Below, piece after piece: positions 12,891 to 15,571 of a stretch of DNA of 15,571 nt. A model generated the notes under the pieces. The model searched no databases. It was not told the origin of the DNA and saw only the letters and a list, made by a program, of their open reading frames with translations. The number at the start of each line of letters is the position of its first letter. Position 1 is the stretch's first letter. This DNA comes from KLAP211 sp964650085 (GTDB taxonomy: Bacteria; Patescibacteriota; Dojkabacteria; J137), in the NCBI GenBank assembly GCA_964650085.1, contig CAZYSE010000026.1:1-15571 (forward strand), in the 5' to 3' direction. Position numbers and translations under genes: made by a program.

Positions 12891-14389
12891 TTTTTTAGAA
12901 ATTGATTATTGGTTTTTAAAAATAGATCTACATTCCTGTACAAAACGGCCGAACCTATCAAACCGTTTAATTCTAAAATCTCATGCTTCTCATCGTGTTT
13001 AATTTCTTCATTCGTATCTAGCGCAACACTAATCAAGCTAAGAATCAAAGAAATTTCTTGCTCAGCATATTTCAATCCTCCTTCGTTTGGTGATAGAGTT
13101 TTCCAGTTAAGCATTTTATGAATTTGAACATCTAATTTCAGCTTTTCTACTTGTTTTTCGAGATTACTAAAATCCACAGGGGTTTTATGCTGATTAGCGT
13201 AACCTTCTGCAAAGTATTCATAGTAACCTTCTACTTTTGTTGGGTTAATTTCTGGAATAATAAGTTGAAATCTTCCTACCTTTTTCTCAACAGCCATAAG
13301 CTGGTCAATTAGTTCAGGTTCGTTAATTTGAACAAACGAGTTAGCAAACATATAGATTGGTTTTTTGCTGTTTTTAATATGATCTCCGAATTGATTTATA
13401 ATTGGCATCCAGTTTGATACCGAGCCAGGAGGGACAATCCAGTAATCAGTTGTTTCTACAATACTTTCGAAAAGCAGATTTACTTCTTCATCATTGGTTA
13501 CTTCCGTAACGCAATCAATATCAATAAATAGTTGGAAACTCTCAGCATTTAACTTTTCATCGGAACCCATGTTGTCTATTACACCTTCGCCTTTAATTTT
13601 TTGACCACTTTCTGTTACTGCTTGGAGGTGTAGTCCTTTTTCTCTCAAAATTCTCAACCATAAGTTCCTTGGAATTAAGTTTAAATTTCGTAAAAGCCCA
13701 AAGTACAGTTCCTGTAAAGAAACTTCTTTTTGAATAAAATCTGAGGATTTTTCAATAGTAACATTCGATTCAGCTTCGGTTTTCTTAAATGCTTGCACGC
13801 ACTCAATGTATAGAAAGTGCAGAACAATATTTCCTACTGCGTGTTTAATATTCTCAAAAGCTTTATTTTCTGCATATCTTGCAGCAGATGCTTCTTTAAA
13901 TAATTGAATATATTTTTGAAATCGACTTTCAAGCACAACAGTTAATTCTTCTGAATCGTATTCCCTCCTACTACCGTAATAAGAATTGAACAAAGTCTCG
14001 CCGATTCTAGCTTTTTCTATCTGATTTTGTGGATCTGAAATAATTGATGAAAACAAACTAAATGCTGCTTTTTCGAAAACCCCATGTACTAGTCTTCTAG
14101 CGAATAACTTTCCGTATAGCTCACTCCATCTGGAAATTTGGTTTCTTAAGTCTCCCAACGGAGGCACGTCGATCTCTTCTCTTTGAAGTAACGAATACAG
14201 TTCTCTAAAATCTCTCAATGCCCACAAATGATCAGTTAAATCACGAATTATTCCGGAATGCCCTGCACTATCCGCACCTGTGACTATAGTTTGTAATGTC
14301 TTTTTAGTTGAGCCGAAATCCCTAGTAGAGAACCAGTCGAATACAACTGATGCATAACCAGAATGAGCCAGAACCGTACCTCTTTTCAT
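12887..14389 (-). CDS. Divergent CofD/YvcK-superfamily protein
   Basis: 500-aa protein whose motif series matches the CofD (2-phospho-L-lactate transferase) / YvcK (UDP-sugar-binding gluconeogenesis factor) superfamily. TIVTGADSAGHSGIIRDL (34-51) corresponds to VTVADDGGSSGRLR; PPLGDLRN (76-83) to PPGDIRN; HAVGNIVL (183-190) to the GxxVGNLxL helix. GQKIKGEGVID (262-272) corresponds to the dG..v.GE..I stretch, and TTDYWIVPPGSVSNWMPII (313-331) to D.iilGPGSlytSilP. The N-terminal GGGTG loop is not preserved (LAHSGYAS) and GPGS is PPGS, so ligand binding may differ. It is longer than typical YvcK or CofD, with an added C-terminal helical region. It is first in a cluster with the IMPase-like and Fic genes. 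Function unknown; F420 synthesis is not implied. Confidence 0.8.
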   Translation of the reverse strand: MKRGTVLAHSGYASVVFDWFSTRDFGSTKKTLQTIVTGADSAGHSGIIRDLTDHLWALRDFRELYSLLQREEIDVPPLGDLRNQISRWSELYGKLFARRLVHGVFEKAAFSLFSSIISDPQNQIEKARIGETLFNSYYGSRREYDSEELTVVLESRFQKYIQLFKEASAARYAENKAFENIKHAVGNIVLHFLYIECVQAFKKTEAESNVTIEKSSDFIQKEVSLQELYFGLLRNLNLIPRNLWLRILREKGLHLQAVTESGQKIKGEGVIDNMGSDEKLNAESFQLFIDIDCVTEVTNDEEVNLLFESIVETTDYWIVPPGSVSNWMPIINQFGDHIKNSKKPIYMFANSFVQINEPELIDQLMAVEKKVGRFQLIIPEINPTKVEGYYEYFAEGYANQHKTPVDFSNLEKQVEKLKLDVQIHKMLNWKTLSPNEGGLKYAEQEISLILSLISVALDTNEEIKHDEKHEILELNGLIGSAVLYRNVDLFLKTNNQFLKK

Positions 14390-14410
14390 AATGATTTATT
14401 AATACATCAG

Positions 14411-14439
14411 AATTTAATCTACAAGTTCTGAAAAGTCAA
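14411..14439 (-). promoter_or_regulatory. Promoter of the CofD/YvcK-like operon
   Basis: Minus-strand TTGACT (14434-14439, five of six consensus), a 17-bp spacer and TAAATT (14411-14416). Start near 14404 gives a leader of about 15 nt before the ATG at 14389, with no Shine-Dalgarno sequence. Confidence 0.5.
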
Positions 14440-14454
14440 ATATGAAGGGGCAAT

Positions 14455-14502
14455 GGGCCATCGGCCTAAGGCTCTGAGCCACAAAGTGGCCACTTCGTGG
14501 CT
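14455..14502. repeat. GC-rich cluster of nested palindromes
   Basis: An island visibly richer in G and C than its surroundings, made of back-to-back inverted repeats. They are GGCC-ATC-GGCC (14456-14466), GCCT-A-AGGC (14464-14472), GGCTC-T-GAGCC (14470-14480) and a 26-bp near-perfect palindrome at 14477-14502 with one mismatched pair. The last can also fold as two hairpins, GCCAC-AAA-GTGGC and GCCAC-TTC-GTGGC. It lies between divergent genes, where no terminator is needed, so a REP-like repeat or protein-binding site is more likely. Confidence 0.65.
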
Positions 14503-14510
14503 ATGCGATT

Positions 14511-14603
14511 TTAGATTTAAAGCTTTGGACTTCGATCTTCGTTTCTTTGTATTCTTGTATTTTTTACTTTTTCGAATTTCTAACTTAAAACTTCAAACTT
14601 CGT
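14511..14603. repeat. Degenerate 7-bp-periodic intergenic repeat
   Basis: Successive 7-mers on the plus strand include TTAGATT, TAAAGCT, TTGGACT, TCGATCT, TCGTTTC, and near the end AATTTCT, AACTTAA, AACTTCA, AACTTCG. The period slips once, near an extra T around 14552-14560. It fills the space between the palindrome cluster and the sufC promoter, and shares TCGATCT with tracts at 2346 and 2855-2956. Confidence 0.6.
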
Positions 14604-14612
14604 CGCTTGTAG

Positions 14613-14618
14613 TATAAT
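14613..14618 (+). promoter_or_regulatory. -10 element of sufC
   Basis: A perfect TATAAT, with ACTTCA at the 17-bp -35 position (14590-14595), which is weak and lies inside the heptad repeat. Expected start near 14625, about 15 nt before the ATG. No Shine-Dalgarno sequence. Confidence 0.5.
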
Positions 14619-14639
14619 TTGACTGATTAATCAACACTG

Positions 14640-15398
14640 ATGCTAAAAATAAACAACCTACACGTAAAATTAACAGATGATGAAAAAGAAATTCTGCACG
14701 GAGTTTCTTTACAAATTCATCCAGGTGAAGTCATAATTTTGAATGGCAAAAATGGTTCTGGTAAAAGCACATTGGTTAATACAATAATGGGAAATCCAAA
14801 TTTTAAAATTACTAAAGGAAATATTGAACTTGTGAATGAAGCTCCAGAGGAATTTGTACAATCAATGATCGATCCTGATGAAGTAAAAGAAAATGGAAAC
14901 TACATAGAAGTATGTAATATCGAACCTAATGAAAGATCCCTTTTAGGGATTTATCTAGCTAATCAATACCCTATGGAAATACCGGGAGTCAGTTTGACTC
15001 ACTTTTTGAGATTAGTCTATAACTCAAGAAGACCAAAAAACAAACAACTAAACATTTTTAAGTTCAAAAGTTTACTCAAAGAAAAAGCCGCGATAATTAA
15101 ATATCCTGAACATTTGCTTACAAGAAATTTAAACGAAGGATTTTCTGGAGGAGAAAAAAAGAAAACAGAGATCTTGCAAATGCTTGTTCTTGAACCAAAA
15201 TATGTAATGCTGGATGAGGTAGACTCAGGACTAGATAAACAATCCGTTAAGGAAGTTTTCGAGGGACTTGCTGCTTACAAGATGAGTTCACCCGAAACCG
15301 CAATGATAATTATCTCGCACTACGATAAAGTTTTAGATTACCTAAAGCCTGATAGAATTATTGAAATGGAGAATGGCAGTATAAAAGCTAAAAGCTAA
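14640..15398 (+). CDS. sufC: Fe-S cluster assembly ATPase SufC
   Basis: ABC-type ATPase that drives the SufBCD scaffold for iron-sulfur cluster assembly; soluble, not a transporter. Walker A is GKNGSGKST (36-44). The ABC signature is FSGGEKKKTEILQ (168-180), with the SufC-typical EKK run. Walker B plus D-loop is VMLDEVDSGLD (189-199), and the H-loop is His227 in IIISHYD. Length is 252 aa, normal for SufC. The MEIPGVSLTHFLR stretch (112-124) is also SufC-like. The next Suf gene, probably sufB, should lie beyond the right edge, with its own promoter at 15537-15565. The last four residues (KAKS) and the TAA are encoded by an AAAAGCT tandem repeat, so the natural C-terminus has been overwritten or extended by the repeat. 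Confidence 0.95.
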   Translation: MLKINNLHVKLTDDEKEILHGVSLQIHPGEVIILNGKNGSGKSTLVNTIMGNPNFKITKGNIELVNEAPEEFVQSMIDPDEVKENGNYIEVCNIEPNERSLLGIYLANQYPMEIPGVSLTHFLRLVYNSRRPKNKQLNIFKFKSLLKEKAAIIKYPEHLLTRNLNEGFSGGEKKKTEILQMLVLEPKYVMLDEVDSGLDKQSVKEVFEGLAAYKMSSPETAMIIISHYDKVLDYLKPDRIIEMENGSIKAKS

Positions 15399-15438
15399 AA
15401 GCTAAAAGCTAAAAGCTAAAAGCTAAAAGCTAAAAGCT
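15383..15438. repeat. Perfect tandem repeat, AAAAGCT x 8
   Basis: Eight exact copies of the 7-mer AAAAGCT, followed by a partial copy. The tract starts inside sufC and contains its stop codon (15396-15398). Because 7 is not a multiple of 3, every reading frame meets AAA-AGC-TAA within three units, so changes in copy number beyond the first copies do not lengthen the protein. It is the only perfect multi-copy member of the heptad set here, so probably the youngest. Confidence 0.95.
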
Positions 15439-15494
15439 AAAAACATTATAATTCCTAATCCTTATTCTCCCTACATCGTTCTTTCTCATTTTTT

Positions 15495-15515
15495 GATATT
15501 GGATATTGGATATTT
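15495..15515. repeat. GATATTG heptamer triplet
   Basis: GATATTG, GATATTG, GATATTT: three contiguous 7-mers in the gap after sufC, upstream of the edge promoter. Confidence 0.65.
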
Positions 15516-15536
15516 GGGTTTTGATTCATCACTTCC

Positions 15537-15565
15537 TTGCCTTAACGATATTTTCCTTATATACT
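15537..15565 (+). promoter_or_regulatory. Promoter for the gene beyond the right edge
   Basis: TTGCCT (15537-15542), a 17-bp spacer and TATACT (15560-15565). The expected start is at or just beyond the last base of the window. It suggests that the next plus-strand gene, possibly sufB, has its own promoter rather than relying on read-through from sufC across the repeats. Confidence 0.4.
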
Positions 15566-15571
15566 TTAGAT

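Noticed and set aside
15383..15438. CRISPR array
   Set aside because: The unit is 7 bp with no spacers and there are no cas genes.
1..15571. Alternative genetic code with UGA read as Gly (code 25)
   Set aside because: TGA ends several genes at the position expected from homology or overlap, and no conserved region needs read-through.

Overview
The window is AT-rich bacterial DNA that uses the standard code: TGA serves as a stop for several genes (for example GNAT, DUF559 and the CofD/YvcK-like gene). It carries two aminoacyl-tRNA synthetases and sufC among many small unknown membrane proteins. Genes are tightly packed with repeated 4-bp ATGA overlaps, almost no gene has a Shine-Dalgarno sequence, and intergenic gaps are full of low-complexity 7-bp-periodic repeats. 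This suggests a small-genome Candidate Phyla Radiation (Patescibacteria) bacterium, perhaps Microgenomates- or Dojkabacteria-like. The lineage is inference; no rRNA is present.

Layout, left to right. 1-1331 (minus): serS, cut at its 3' end. 1503-2807 (minus): HI0933-family flavoprotein with a promoter placed for leaderless transcription. 2958-3260 (minus): unknown small protein, also leaderless. 3325-4413 (minus): two-gene unit, a two-TM protein with an exported beta-type domain followed directly by a GNAT acetyltransferase. 4536-5575 (minus): DUF559 (Vsr/PD-(D/E)XK-like) endonuclease overlapping uracil-DNA glycosylase, headed by a four-way-junction ('cloverleaf') palindromic element. 5690-6921 (minus): exported/anchored cysteine-containing protein overlapping an RBBP9/YdeN-type serine hydrolase. 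A palindromic, apparently bidirectional promoter at 6933-6993 separates this from a plus-strand operon (6995-8632): RHH-like small protein, two-TM protein, divergent DHH phosphoesterase.

That operon converges with a minus-strand block: gltX followed by an unknown 277-aa protein (8629-11034). Upstream of it is a three-gene cluster, a divergent CofD/YvcK-superfamily protein, an inositol-monophosphatase-family phosphatase and a Fic protein with an altered active-site motif (11083-14389). After a divergent intergenic region rich in palindromes and heptads, sufC (14640-15398, plus) ends inside an eight-copy AAAAGCT tandem repeat. A promoter for the next gene lies at the right edge.

The most unusual signals are: (1) a dispersed set of tandem repeats of different sequence that all share a 7-bp period, one of them inside a coding region and one forming the end of sufC; (2) the cloverleaf palindrome beside DUF559, with a related palindrome that supplies the GNAT stop codon; (3) repeated TATAAT-N6-ATG leaderless geometry; (4) the CofD/YvcK-like-IMPase-Fic cluster. 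No rRNA, tRNA, CRISPR array, transposase or phage module was seen, and no gap longer than 300 bases lacks a gene.
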